This document shows positions 1-5,619 of a stretch of DNA of 8,217 nucleotides, one piece after another. This DNA is from Candidatus Aenigmatarchaeota archaeon (GTDB lineage: Archaea; Aenigmatarchaeota; Aenigmatarchaeia; QMZP01). Each line of letters opens with the position of its first letter. The first letter of the stretch is position 1. The notes under the pieces are model-generated. The model was not told the origin of the DNA. It saw only the letters and a list, made by a program, of their open reading frames with translations, and did not search any database. The DNA lies in assembly GCA_016202785.1 (NCBI GenBank), contig JACQOC010000077.1, positions 1-8,217 on the forward strand, in the 5' to 3' direction. A program made the position numbers and the translations under genes.

Positions 1-1137
1 ATCATTTTGTAGATACACTTCGATGTCGGCTGACTTTGCTACAAATTTTCGAGTGTCGCGATCCATGCATTGGAATTTAACCTCAAAGATGCCGCTCTTT
101 CCGTATACATGAGATATGGAATGTTGCTTATCAACCGGGTTTACAGCCTCTTGCTTGCCGTCGCCCCAATCCAAAGAGCAGAATAGGGGCTCTTCATCAT
201 CTTTATCGGACTCTGCCAAGTCAGCGATGACCTTTCTGGAAAATTCTGAATCACGATATAAGTTCAAGGATATCTCAGGCGGTGTGTTTATGTTTGGATT
301 AAATTTATCAAAGAACGATTGCCCAATCACAAACTGCTGGCTGTAGCTTTGCTTCAACCCATCATCATCAGTAACTATAAGTTTTACTACACGCCGCCCC
401 GGAGACGGATACTTAACCTGTGGGCGGATTTCATCAAAAACGACTATTTGCGAGTCATGTCCAAAGTCCCATTCGTAAGATTCTATGCTCCCATCCTCAT
501 CAAAAGACTTTGAGGCATCAAAAGTTATCATTTGGTCGGGCTCTGGGCTTTCGGTATCTACTGAGAATAGGGCCAGCGGCGATTTTCCTATTCGTACTTG
601 TATTTCTTCCAGTTTCTCGCCGCTAAGCTTGTTCGCGATTTTTTCCGCAATATACAAGATGGCTTCTGCGTTTCTTCCTTGCAACTCCAGGTTTTTCACA
701 ATCCTTTCTGTCACGATTCCGACCACTTGGGCCTCATTAATGGAGTTCGTTCCTTGAACCTTGACTAAACTGCCTGCCAAGCCGCCATAAATTAATACAA
801 CACCTTTAGAAATCTCCGGAATCTGCTTATGTAAGTCGGCAATATCTCCTTCTACAACTAGTCTGAAAAATGATGGGTCATATGCAATAATGTAAATTTT
901 GTGTTCCCTTATGTTTCTAATATTGAGGTTGTTGCTTGATAAGAATTTTGCATAATATTTTTCGACCGATTTTGCATCTATGAAACCTTCAGGATATGCC
1001 TTTATCGTAAGCGTTTCTAAAGACAGAGTTTCTTGGGCAGATGCCAATAGAGATACTCTTGCAATAGAAACCAGAACGATGGCTACAACTAAACACATAC
1101 CAAGTTTTGCTCGGCTTCCAACATTTATTGTCTGCAT
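1..1137 (-). CDS. Secreted PKD-domain protein, 3' end cut by window edge
   Basis: An uninterrupted minus-strand frame of 379 codons runs from ATG at 1137 off the left edge, so the C-terminus is missing. Residues 1-36 look like a signal peptide: a basic start, a hydrophobic run around LVVAIVLVSIA, then a likely cleavage near SAQ. Residues 40-190 form an alpha/beta region I cannot assign. It includes YIIAYDPSFFRLVVEGD and a helical stretch ending LYIAEKIANKLSGEK. Residues 193-277 match the PKD pattern, with DASKSFDEDGSIESYEWDFG and a later VVKLIVTDDDG. Residues 285-375 look like a second PKD-like domain, with DWGDGK and HVYGKSGIFEVKF. PKD domains are extracellular Ig-like folds used in surface proteins and for binding. 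The start overlaps the stop of the upstream CARDB gene by 13 nt, behind a weak GGGGA, so the two are probably co-translated. GC is about 41% by hand count, against about 60% elsewhere. The frame and PKD call are firm; the function is unknown. Confidence 0.85.
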   Translation of the reverse strand, partial: MQTINVGSRAKLGMCLVVAIVLVSIARVSLLASAQETLSLETLTIKAYPEGFIDAKSVEKYYAKFLSSNNLNIRNIREHKIYIIAYDPSFFRLVVEGDIADLHKQIPEISKGVVLIYGGLAGSLVKVQGTNSINEAQVVGIVTERIVKNLELQGRNAEAILYIAEKIANKLSGEKLEEIQVRIGKSPLALFSVDTESPEPDQMITFDASKSFDEDGSIESYEWDFGHDSQIVVFDEIRPQVKYPSPGRRVVKLIVTDDDGLKQSYSQQFVIGQSFFDKFNPNINTPPEISLNLYRDSEFSRKVIADLAESDKDDEEPLFCSLDWGDGKQEAVNPVDKQHSISHVYGKSGIFEVKFQCMDRDTRKFVAKSADIEVYLQND

Positions 1138-2666
1138 ATTTCCCCAACAATTGGTGTGAAGTCGCTCAATATCGTCTGATCTGTTTGTTCTTTTGAGAGA
1201 ATTTCCATACACACGCTTTCATGAGCGCATGTCTTTGAAACAAAAACTCTGAACACGAATTCAGTTCCTTTGTTACATTGCAAACCAGTTTTGCACAGCT
1301 TTTCACATTCGCTCTCCTTTCCTAAATTCCTTTCCACTTCCTTAATTTCCTCGGTCAGCTCCTGCTCCTGCTGCTCGATGCCCTTGCGGATGGCGGCAAG
1401 CTTCTCCATGCCTTCAGCCAACTGGCCTTCAAGCGCCAGGCAGTTGCGCGCGATCTTCAGGCAAGCCAATGCGTCGCCTTCGCACTCGCCAGCGTTAACC
1501 ATCGCCTGCTGGTCGAGCAGGCAGGTCTTCCTTTGCTTGGCTATCTCCACCACCTTCCTGGCCTCTTCCACCTGCCGCTTGCGCTCCGGCACCAGCTGGC
1601 AGTCCTTCGCGTCGATCTTGCGCAGCTTTGCCACGATGTCGGAAATGAACTGCTGCTCATTGCCCCCGGAAACTTCCGCAATCCTGGCCCGAACCGCAGC
1701 CTCGTCAGCTGCCTTCTGGCAGACCAGCTCCGGGCCGCTCGAGGATCTGGCGCAGGCGCCGCTGCAGCAATCGGCGCTGGAAGAGCACCGGCTTCCGGCC
1801 TGCTTGCAGGGCTGCGCCAGCGCCCGGCATTGCGCAGAGTCCACGCACCGGTTGCCACCTGTCGGCTTGCCGTCGATGCAGTCTATCTCGATCTGCGCCA
1901 TCTGGCCAGGCCGGCAGCCCTGGCCGCAGCCATCGTCCTTCCATGTGGGAAGGCAGGTGTCGCCGCCGTCGCGCTCCGGGTCGGCCGGCGCCTTGCCGGT
2001 TATAGAAACGGCATCCAGCACGCCGGTCTCTGCTTGGTTGTTGCTTTCGTCTGACTCTTCGATGACGTTCTCGGGATCCAGGATCACCCTTATCTTGCCT
2101 GGGCCAGGCGCTGTTACCACAAAACCCGGCAGCTCATACCTGGAGCCTGGCGCCAGGCTGCCGGTAAAACTGGTGTCGATAACCGCTTTCCCGTCCAGCT
2201 CGACGGCTAGGCCGAACTCCTTGCCAGTCTCACGGTCGCCGCGGTTCCCGACCACAAAGCCGACTTGCACATTGTTGCGGTCCATGCGCTTCACCGCAAG
2301 GTCAGAGATGGCAAGATCCGGCAGCTTGCTTGCCGCAGGCTTGTTGGCCGCTGCCTGCGCGGCCGGCAGGCAGGGCTGCAAGAAGGCCAGGGCCTGCTGG
2401 AAGTTGAAGTAGAACAGGCTGGTCGCCGCTTTGCCTAGGTGGCATTGCTGGCCACTGGCCGGCGCGGCGCAATCCTGCTCCGCCCTAGCCAACCTGGCAT
2501 CAAGCTCGGCCAGCTGGGCCTCCTGCTGCGTTATGTCGGCCAGCGGGTCGCTGTCTTCGGGCGGCGCGACTTGCATGCCAGTCAATGATAGGAGCTGGCT
2601 GGCGGAAGAGAAAAACAGGACGGCAACGAGCAATGCGGCGAGGAGTGCGTGAACGGACGCATTCAT
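1125..2666 (-). CDS. Secreted CARDB / Cys-rich / coiled-coil protein
   Basis: This 513-residue protein looks exported or membrane-anchored. Residues 5-28 are a hydrophobic signal or anchor helix (ALLAALLVAVLFF). Residues 40-65 are a short acidic helical stretch. Residues 115-217 match a CARDB (APHP-like) adhesion beta-sandwich: it opens LPDLAISDLAV, has FVVGNRGD, and ends with the diagnostic DPENVIEESDESNN. Residues 238-316 hold 12 cysteines, including the spacing CSSSADCCSGAC typical of small disulfide-knotted modules. Residues 318-450 are a charged coiled coil rich in Glu, Gln and Lys, with five more cysteines. The tail to 513 has six. The protein has 26 cysteines in all. CARDB domains are commonly found in archaeal and bacterial surface proteins. 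The start is supported by the hydrophobic N-terminus and a TATA-like box about 25 nt upstream. The gene overlaps the PKD gene by 13 nt, suggesting a shared envelope role. The last ~75 codons are AT-rich, unlike the rest. No enzymatic motif is seen. Confidence 0.85.
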   Translation of the reverse strand: MNASVHALLAALLVAVLFFSSASQLLSLTGMQVAPPEDSDPLADITQQEAQLAELDARLARAEQDCAAPASGQQCHLGKAATSLFYFNFQQALAFLQPCLPAAQAAANKPAASKLPDLAISDLAVKRMDRNNVQVGFVVGNRGDRETGKEFGLAVELDGKAVIDTSFTGSLAPGSRYELPGFVVTAPGPGKIRVILDPENVIEESDESNNQAETGVLDAVSITGKAPADPERDGGDTCLPTWKDDGCGQGCRPGQMAQIEIDCIDGKPTGGNRCVDSAQCRALAQPCKQAGSRCSSSADCCSGACARSSSGPELVCQKAADEAAVRARIAEVSGGNEQQFISDIVAKLRKIDAKDCQLVPERKRQVEEARKVVEIAKQRKTCLLDQQAMVNAGECEGDALACLKIARNCLALEGQLAEGMEKLAAIRKGIEQQEQELTEEIKEVERNLGKESECEKLCKTGLQCNKGTEFVFRVFVSKTCAHESVCMEILSKEQTDQTILSDFTPIVGEICRQ

Positions 2667-2690
2667 GTATTATATTAACCGGCAGGCCAG

Positions 2691-2697
2691 TATTTAT
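2691..2697 (-). promoter_or_regulatory. TATA-like box for the CARDB/PKD gene pair
   Basis: On the minus strand this reads ATAAATA, 25-31 nt before the ATG at 2666. The spacing fits a leaderless archaeal transcript, and no Shine-Dalgarno sequence precedes the ATG. A second AT-rich run (TTAATATAAT) abuts the start codon and is too close to serve as the TATA element for this start. Confidence 0.5.
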
Positions 2698-2733
2698 CCT
2701 GGATATTGCGGAAGCTAAAGCGGCTGCATTCAC

Positions 2734-2741
2734 AAGAAAAG
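2734..2741 (-). terminator. Possible weak T-tract terminator after the PRC-barrel gene
   Basis: The transcript strand reads CTTTTCTT directly after the PRC-barrel stop codon. Archaeal termination relies on T-rich tracts, but this one is short and interrupted, so it may be weak or incidental. I see no stable hairpin. Confidence 0.2.
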
Positions 2742-2742
2742 C

Positions 2743-3006
2743 CTACAAAATGTCCTTCTCGCTGACAATGACGAAGTCGCCGACCGACTTCACTGCCGAA
2801 AACGGCACCAAAAAGCGCTTCTTCTCGTTCTGCTGCAGGTTCATGGTTTCGGCGTGCGGCGTCGTCTCGGACAGAATCAGGTTTATCAACTCGCCGGACT
2901 CGATGATGAATTCAACGTCGCCGACCACGCCAAATTTCTTGCCGCTCTCCTCGGAAATCAGCATCCTGCCGATGAGTTCTTTTGCTTTGACCTTGTCATC
3001 CGCCAT
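2743..3006 (-). CDS. Small PRC-barrel domain protein
   Basis: This 87-residue protein consists of essentially one PRC-barrel. Residues 7-46 carry the recognisable opening: KAKELIGRMLISEESGKKFG, then a VVGDVEFIIESGELINLIL strand pair. Residues 65-85 close the barrel (FLVPFSAVKSVGDFVIVSE). The PRC-barrel fold occurs in RimM, in photosynthetic reaction centre H subunits and in many short stand-alone archaeal proteins. Some haloarchaeal stand-alone PRC-barrel proteins (CdpB) take part in cell division, so that role or another adaptor role is possible but not shown here. There is no signal peptide or membrane segment, so it is probably cytoplasmic. An ATG 13 nt upstream is out of frame, which supports the start at 3006. 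It lies 68 nt downstream of the ATPase gene, with its own TATA-like box in the gap. The fold call is good; the role is unknown. Confidence 0.85.
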   Translation of the reverse strand: MADDKVKAKELIGRMLISEESGKKFGVVGDVEFIIESGELINLILSETTPHAETMNLQQNEKKRFLVPFSAVKSVGDFVIVSEKDIL

Positions 3007-3044
3007 GAAAACCAGCCATTGATAGATGTATTTGCAGTCCAGCC

Positions 3045-3055
3045 TTTAAATCCTT
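3045..3055 (-). promoter_or_regulatory. BRE/TATA-like element of the PRC-barrel gene
   Basis: On the minus strand this reads AAGGATTTAAA. The TTTAAA lies 39-44 nt before the ATG, which would give a leader of roughly 14 nt. The same 11 bases precede the neighbouring ATPase gene, suggesting a shared basal promoter or co-regulation. Confidence 0.45.
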
Positions 3056-3074
3056 ATGCTTTGCGTAATGCACC

Positions 3075-4115
3075 TCAAGCCTTCACCAGCAGCGTGCTGT
3101 ACTTAGTGCTGACCTTATACCTATAGCCCTTCGGCGCCTTGCTCCGTTCCGCGAAGCCATCCTGCATCAGCCGCTTCAGGATATTGTTCGCCGAGCGCAC
3201 CGCATTGCCTTCGTTCTTGTAGTCTTCCGGGTACGTTGCATGCATCTTTACCGCGATCTCGCCTGGGGTCATCGGCGCCGTTGCCAGTATTTCCAGCACG
3301 TGCCGCTGCCGCTCCGGGATCATGTCGATGGTGTCGATCGGCACGCGCTTGACGTTGCCCTGCGTCTCCCGTATGAAATTGGCGTCGATGGTGGAGATGC
3401 CTTTCTCCCTGGCTGCCTGGGCCAATTCGCCGCACATCCTGAGCACTTCCCGCGGGAAGCCGGCGGTATGGTTGTAGACCTCATCGACCGCTTCCTGGGT
3501 GAACGGCCTGATGTCTTCCCCGCCGGCCGCTTCGATGCGCCGCTTCATCAGTTCCCTGGTCTCGGACCGGGACAGGTTAGACAGCTTCACTTGCACGGTC
3601 ACGCGCTTGAGCAAAGTCTCTAAGGTTTCCTTCATCCGGCCTTCAAAGGCCGGCAAGCCGGCCATGACCAGCGCCATGCTGTCGGTCTGGTCGGCGATGG
3701 TCCTGATCCACTCCAGGCTTTCGGTCGAGGCCTCGTGGCACTCGTCCAAAAAGACCAGCAGCTTGCGGCCGTTCAGCTTGCTGTTCATGCGCTCGCTGAG
3801 GTTGTAGAGTGTCGTGTCCTTCGCGCTGAACAGCAGGCCCTTGGTTACCGGCCGGAACACCGCTATCCAGTCTTCTGGCTCCTTCGGCGGCTTCGGTATA
3901 AATAACGCTTTCCGCTGGCTGAACAGCTTCATGAGATGCCTGATGAAGGTCGTCTTGCCCGCCCCGGTCGGGCCGAGAAACAGGAAGAACTTGCCGCCGT
4001 CGTTGATGCTGTTGACAATTCTGCCCTTCTCAGCATCATAGCCCACGAAGAAGTCGGACAGGATGCGGAATGAGAACGGGTCGGAATTCCAGCCGATAAA
4101 AGATTCGCTGCCCAT
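3075..4115 (-). CDS. AAA+ ATPase with C-terminal winged helix (ExeA/Orc1-Cdc6-like)
   Basis: This 346-residue cytoplasmic P-loop ATPase opens FIGWNSDPFSFRILSDFF, like ExeA-type AAA ATPases. Walker A is GPTGAGKT at residues 48-55. Walker B is LLVFLDE at 119-125, followed by CHEAS. A sensor-like strand, ALVMAGLPAFEGR, lies at 148-160. A lid helix bundle at 180-245 includes the sensor-2-like GFPREVLRMCGE. Residues 265-345 form a winged helix-turn-helix (RQRHVLEILATAPMTPGEIA, then a wing with GYRYKV). This layout is shared with Orc1/Cdc6, ExeA and many archaeal STAND-like ATPases, so it probably binds DNA. It is too divergent and too far from visible origin repeats to call a replication initiator. 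The frame extends upstream to 4361, but that part is basic, low-complexity and antisense to thpR. The ATG at 4115 has a TATA-like box 22-27 nt upstream, so I chose it. The gene is divergent from thpR across a repeat-bearing gap. Confidence 0.8.
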   Translation of the reverse strand: MGSESFIGWNSDPFSFRILSDFFVGYDAEKGRIVNSINDGGKFFLFLGPTGAGKTTFIRHLMKLFSQRKALFIPKPPKEPEDWIAVFRPVTKGLLFSAKDTTLYNLSERMNSKLNGRKLLVFLDECHEASTESLEWIRTIADQTDSMALVMAGLPAFEGRMKETLETLLKRVTVQVKLSNLSRSETRELMKRRIEAAGGEDIRPFTQEAVDEVYNHTAGFPREVLRMCGELAQAAREKGISTIDANFIRETQGNVKRVPIDTIDMIPERQRHVLEILATAPMTPGEIAVKMHATYPEDYKNEGNAVRSANNILKRLMQDGFAERSKAPKGYRYKVSTKYSTLLVKA

Positions 4116-4136
4116 GCCTTGTTTTTGGCCACGGTG

Positions 4137-4147
4137 TTTAAATCCTT
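4137..4147 (-). promoter_or_regulatory. BRE/TATA-like element of the ATPase gene
   Basis: On the minus strand this reads AAGGATTTAAA, with TTTAAA 22-27 nt before the ATG at 4115. The spacing fits a leaderless transcript and is the main reason for rejecting the longer upstream start. It is identical over 11 bases to the element before the PRC-barrel gene. Confidence 0.55.
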
Positions 4148-4150
4148 TCT

Positions 4151-4190
4151 TGTGAAGTTTCCGTGAAGCATGTGAAGTTGGCGTGAAATG
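4151..4190. repeat. Phased GTGAA direct repeats between two divergent promoters
   Basis: GTGAA occurs at 4152, 4163, 4172 and 4183, at intervals of 11, 9 and 11 nt, so all copies lie on about the same face of the helix. The array can also be read as two 20-nt units (4151-4170 and 4171-4190) that agree at 15 of 20 bases. It sits between the TATA-like boxes of the ATPase gene (4137) and thpR (4214). That placement suits an operator or activator site serving both promoters, which is inference. A related AATGCGC pair follows at 4187 and 4196. Confidence 0.6.
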
Positions 4191-4213
4191 CGCCCAATGC
4201 GCGCTGTAGCGCG

Positions 4214-4223
4214 GTTTTATATT
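4214..4223 (+). promoter_or_regulatory. TATA-like box for the thpR-trm5-dph6 operon
   Basis: The sequence TTTTATATTT lies about 22-31 nt before the ATG at 4245. No Shine-Dalgarno sequence precedes that ATG, so a leaderless operon mRNA is likely. The box supports the start at 4245 over the in-frame ATG at 4188, which lies upstream of the promoter. Confidence 0.55.
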
Positions 4224-4244
4224 TGGTTTACCCATAAATTTCCT

Positions 4245-4793
4245 ATGAGGCTGTTCATCGCGATTGACGCCGGCAAGGCTGCCACCGATAAGATAAGAAG
4301 GCTGTCCACCGGCATGGAGAAAAGCAAGAGCATACGGGCCATCGACCCGGACAACGTCCATATCACGCTAAAATTCCTCGGCGAAGTGCGCGACGATGAC
4401 GTGGGCAGGGTTTCCGAGGCGGTGCGCACGGCACTATCCGGGTTTGGTAGCTTCCGCATGGCAATCGAAGGCATGGGCTATTTCGGCTCAGCGAGAAACC
4501 CAAGGGTGGCGTGGCTGGGCATCGGCGCCGGCCGAGAAACGGTAATTGGCATGATGCAAAAGTTGGAACAGTCGTTAACATTCATCCGTTCTGAAAGCCG
4601 CACGGGCCAGCCGCATATAACCCTGGCCCGCCTGAAAGCGCCAGCCGGCGCTGCCACCCTGATCGATTTCGTGGCTAAGAATAAGGGTGTGAAGGTGTGT
4701 GAAGTTGACGTGAAGGATGTCCGGCTCAAGCGCAGCGTCCTCACCCCAACCGGCGCGCAATATACCGATATCGAGGTCTACCAGTTGGAGTGA
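4245..4793 (+). CDS. thpR: RNA 2',3'-cyclic phosphodiesterase (ThpR / LigT, 2H family)
   Basis: This 182-residue protein belongs to the 2H phosphoesterase family, formerly annotated as 2'-5' RNA ligase. The family opens 2',3'-cyclic phosphates to 2'-phosphates on RNA ends and, in vitro, joins tRNA halves by 2'-5' bonds. Both catalytic HxTx motifs are intact: HITLKFLG at 39-46 and HITLARL at 124-130. The opening MRLFIAID and the late LKRSVLTPTGAQYTDI are also typical, and the length is normal for the family. The start is set by MRLF and the upstream TATA-like box. An earlier ATG at 4188 would add residues unlike the family and lies before the promoter. It is first in an operon with trm5, whose ATG follows after 1 nt, and with dph6, suggesting a link to tRNA maturation. 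Residues 148-159 are encoded by a GTGAAG-rich repeat resembling the upstream operator-like array. Confidence 0.93.
   Translation: MRLFIAIDAGKAATDKIRRLSTGMEKSKSIRAIDPDNVHITLKFLGEVRDDDVGRVSEAVRTALSGFGSFRMAIEGMGYFGSARNPRVAWLGIGAGRETVIGMMQKLEQSLTFIRSESRTGQPHITLARLKAPAGAATLIDFVAKNKGVKVCEVDVKDVRLKRSVLTPTGAQYTDIEVYQLE
4689..4715. repeat. GTGAAG repeat inside thpR, near-copy of the promoter array
   Basis: GTGAAG recurs at 4689, 4699 and 4710, spaced 10 and 11 nt. Bases 4698-4714 match 4171-4187 at 16 of 17 positions. The stretch encodes alternating Val and charged residues near the end of thpR, so codon usage could produce it by chance. It lies 80 nt before the trm5 start. Confidence 0.45.
4787..4791 (+). 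promoter_or_regulatory. Shine-Dalgarno-like site for trm5, overlapping the thpR stop
   Basis: GGAGT sits 3 nt before the ATG at 4795 and runs into the thpR TGA stop, so the stop, the ribosome site and the next start are packed within 11 nt. This points to translational coupling and fixes the trm5 start. Confidence 0.5.
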
Positions 4794-4794
4794 T

Positions 4795-5619
4795 ATGCGC
4801 CTCAAGGACGCCCTTAAGGATCGGTTTTCACCTGCCGAGACGGCACTACTGGGGCGCAGTTTCGACCTGGTCGGCGCCATCGCCATTATCGAAATACCGG
4901 AAGGGCTGGAGAAACGCAAGCGGGACATAGCCACGGCCATCGTGGCCATGCATCCGCGGATAAAGACGGTCCTGGCCAAGAAAGGCGCCCGAAAAGCCAG
5001 GCTCCGCAACCGGGCGATGGAGAAGATCATCGGCTGGAGAGTCGAGACGGTGCACAAGGAATACGGCTTCATGCTGAAGCTGAACGTGCGCCAGGCCTAT
5101 TTTTCGCCGCGCGAGGCCACCGAGCGGCAGCGCATCGCCAGCCAGGTGCAGGACGGTGAAACGGTATTGGTCATGTTCGCCGGCGTCGGCCCGTATGCGC
5201 TAGCCATAGCCAAGCGGAAGCCAGCAAAGGTTTGGGCGATCGAGCTTAACAAGCCAGCGTTCCGCTACTTACAGCACAACGCTAAAATCAACAAGCTGAA
5301 GGGCAGCGTGGATTGCATCCAAGGCGACGCCGGAAAGGTTGCAAAAAACCTATATGGCAAATGCGACCGCGTGGTCATGCCGCTGCCGCTGCACGGCTAT
5401 AGGTATCTACCTATAGCTATAGAGTGCCTCAAAGGGCGCGGCATAATACATTTCTACCACACCGGCAGCGCTGCCGAGCCGTTCGCAGGTGCGGAAGCGC
5501 GGCTTGCAGAAGCATGCCAAGGCGCCAATGCCAAGCTGGAAATAATTGGCCGGCAAATAGTGCTGCCCTACGCGCCGCACATTTACAAAGTCTGCATCGA
5601 CGCGGAGGTGCGCAAATGA
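4795..5619 (+). CDS. trm5: Trm5-family tRNA (guanine37-N1)-methyltransferase
   Basis: This 274-residue class I SAM-dependent methyltransferase of the Met-10+ (Trm5/TYW2) family would place m1G at position 37 of tRNA, which prevents +1 frameshifting. The N-terminal part (residues 1-100) matches Trm5 domain D2: ALKDRFSPAE, then FDLVGAIAIIEIPEGL and ETVHKEYGF. The catalytic part begins YFSPREATERQRI (102-114), with SAM motif I FAGVGPYA at 128-135 and acidic AIELNKPA at 148-155. It continues with GDAG at 177-180 and GIIHFYHTG near 216-224. The usual NLP motif reads MPLP (195-198), and the Asp that often precedes motif I is replaced (VLVMFAG). The N-terminal D1 domain of longer Trm5 proteins is absent. 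The close relative Taw2/TYW2 of wyosine synthesis has a different motif here, so Trm5 is preferred. The start follows the thpR stop by 1 nt, and the stop overlaps the dph6 start as ATGA. Confidence is high for the family, moderate for exact substrate. Confidence 0.85.
   Translation: MRLKDALKDRFSPAETALLGRSFDLVGAIAIIEIPEGLEKRKRDIATAIVAMHPRIKTVLAKKGARKARLRNRAMEKIIGWRVETVHKEYGFMLKLNVRQAYFSPREATERQRIASQVQDGETVLVMFAGVGPYALAIAKRKPAKVWAIELNKPAFRYLQHNAKINKLKGSVDCIQGDAGKVAKNLYGKCDRVVMPLPLHGYRYLPIAIECLKGRGIIHFYHTGSAAEPFAGAEARLAEACQGANAKLEIIGRQIVLPYAPHIYKVCIDAEVRK
5396..5417. repeat. Perfect 10-bp inverted repeat with 2-nt centre inside trm5
   Basis: GCTATAGGTA and TACCTATAGC flank the dinucleotide TC. 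The transcript could form a nine-pair stem with a four-base loop. It encodes YRYLPIA in Trm5. A further CTATAG follows directly at 5417. It may be a chance product of the local CTATAG enrichment or a real mRNA or protein-binding element. Confidence 0.6.
5604..5610 (+). promoter_or_regulatory. Strong Shine-Dalgarno site for dph6
   Basis: GGAGGTG is complementary to the archaeal 16S rRNA 3' end and lies 5 nt before the ATG at 5616, within the last codons of trm5. It fixes the dph6 start and excludes the longer in-frame extension back to 5424. It contrasts with the apparently leaderless first genes of the window. Confidence 0.8.

Noticed and set aside
116..757. Four overlapping short plus-strand frames of 64-90 codons
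   Set aside because: They are shadows of the uninterrupted minus-strand PKD-domain frame, which has a signal peptide and PKD motifs over the whole stretch.
1270..2412. A 380-codon plus-strand open frame, and a 173-codon one at 1533-2054
   Set aside because: Both are antisense to the CARDB gene. They show no domain, no promoter and a composition of Ser, Arg and Pro runs expected from the reverse of a GC-rich gene. The minus-strand protein has a signal peptide and a clear CARDB motif.
3075..4115. Calling the ATPase a replication initiator (Orc1/Cdc6)
   Set aside because: The AAA+ plus winged-helix layout fits, but the N-terminus is ExeA-like and no origin recognition boxes or AT-rich unwinding region were seen nearby.
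4116..4361. N-terminal extension of the ATPase to 4361
   Set aside because: The extra 82 residues are basic and unlike the family, lie antisense to thpR, and would place the TATA-like box and repeats inside the gene.
5424..5615. N-terminal extension of Dph6 back to 5424
   Set aside because: It overlaps trm5 in another frame, and the family N-terminus plus a strong GGAGGTG both point to the ATG at 5616.
4795..5619. Taw2/TYW2 wyosine aminocarboxypropyltransferase instead of Trm5
   Set aside because: Same fold, but the MPLP loop and the order of D2 motifs look closer to Trm5. The doubt is kept as a finding.
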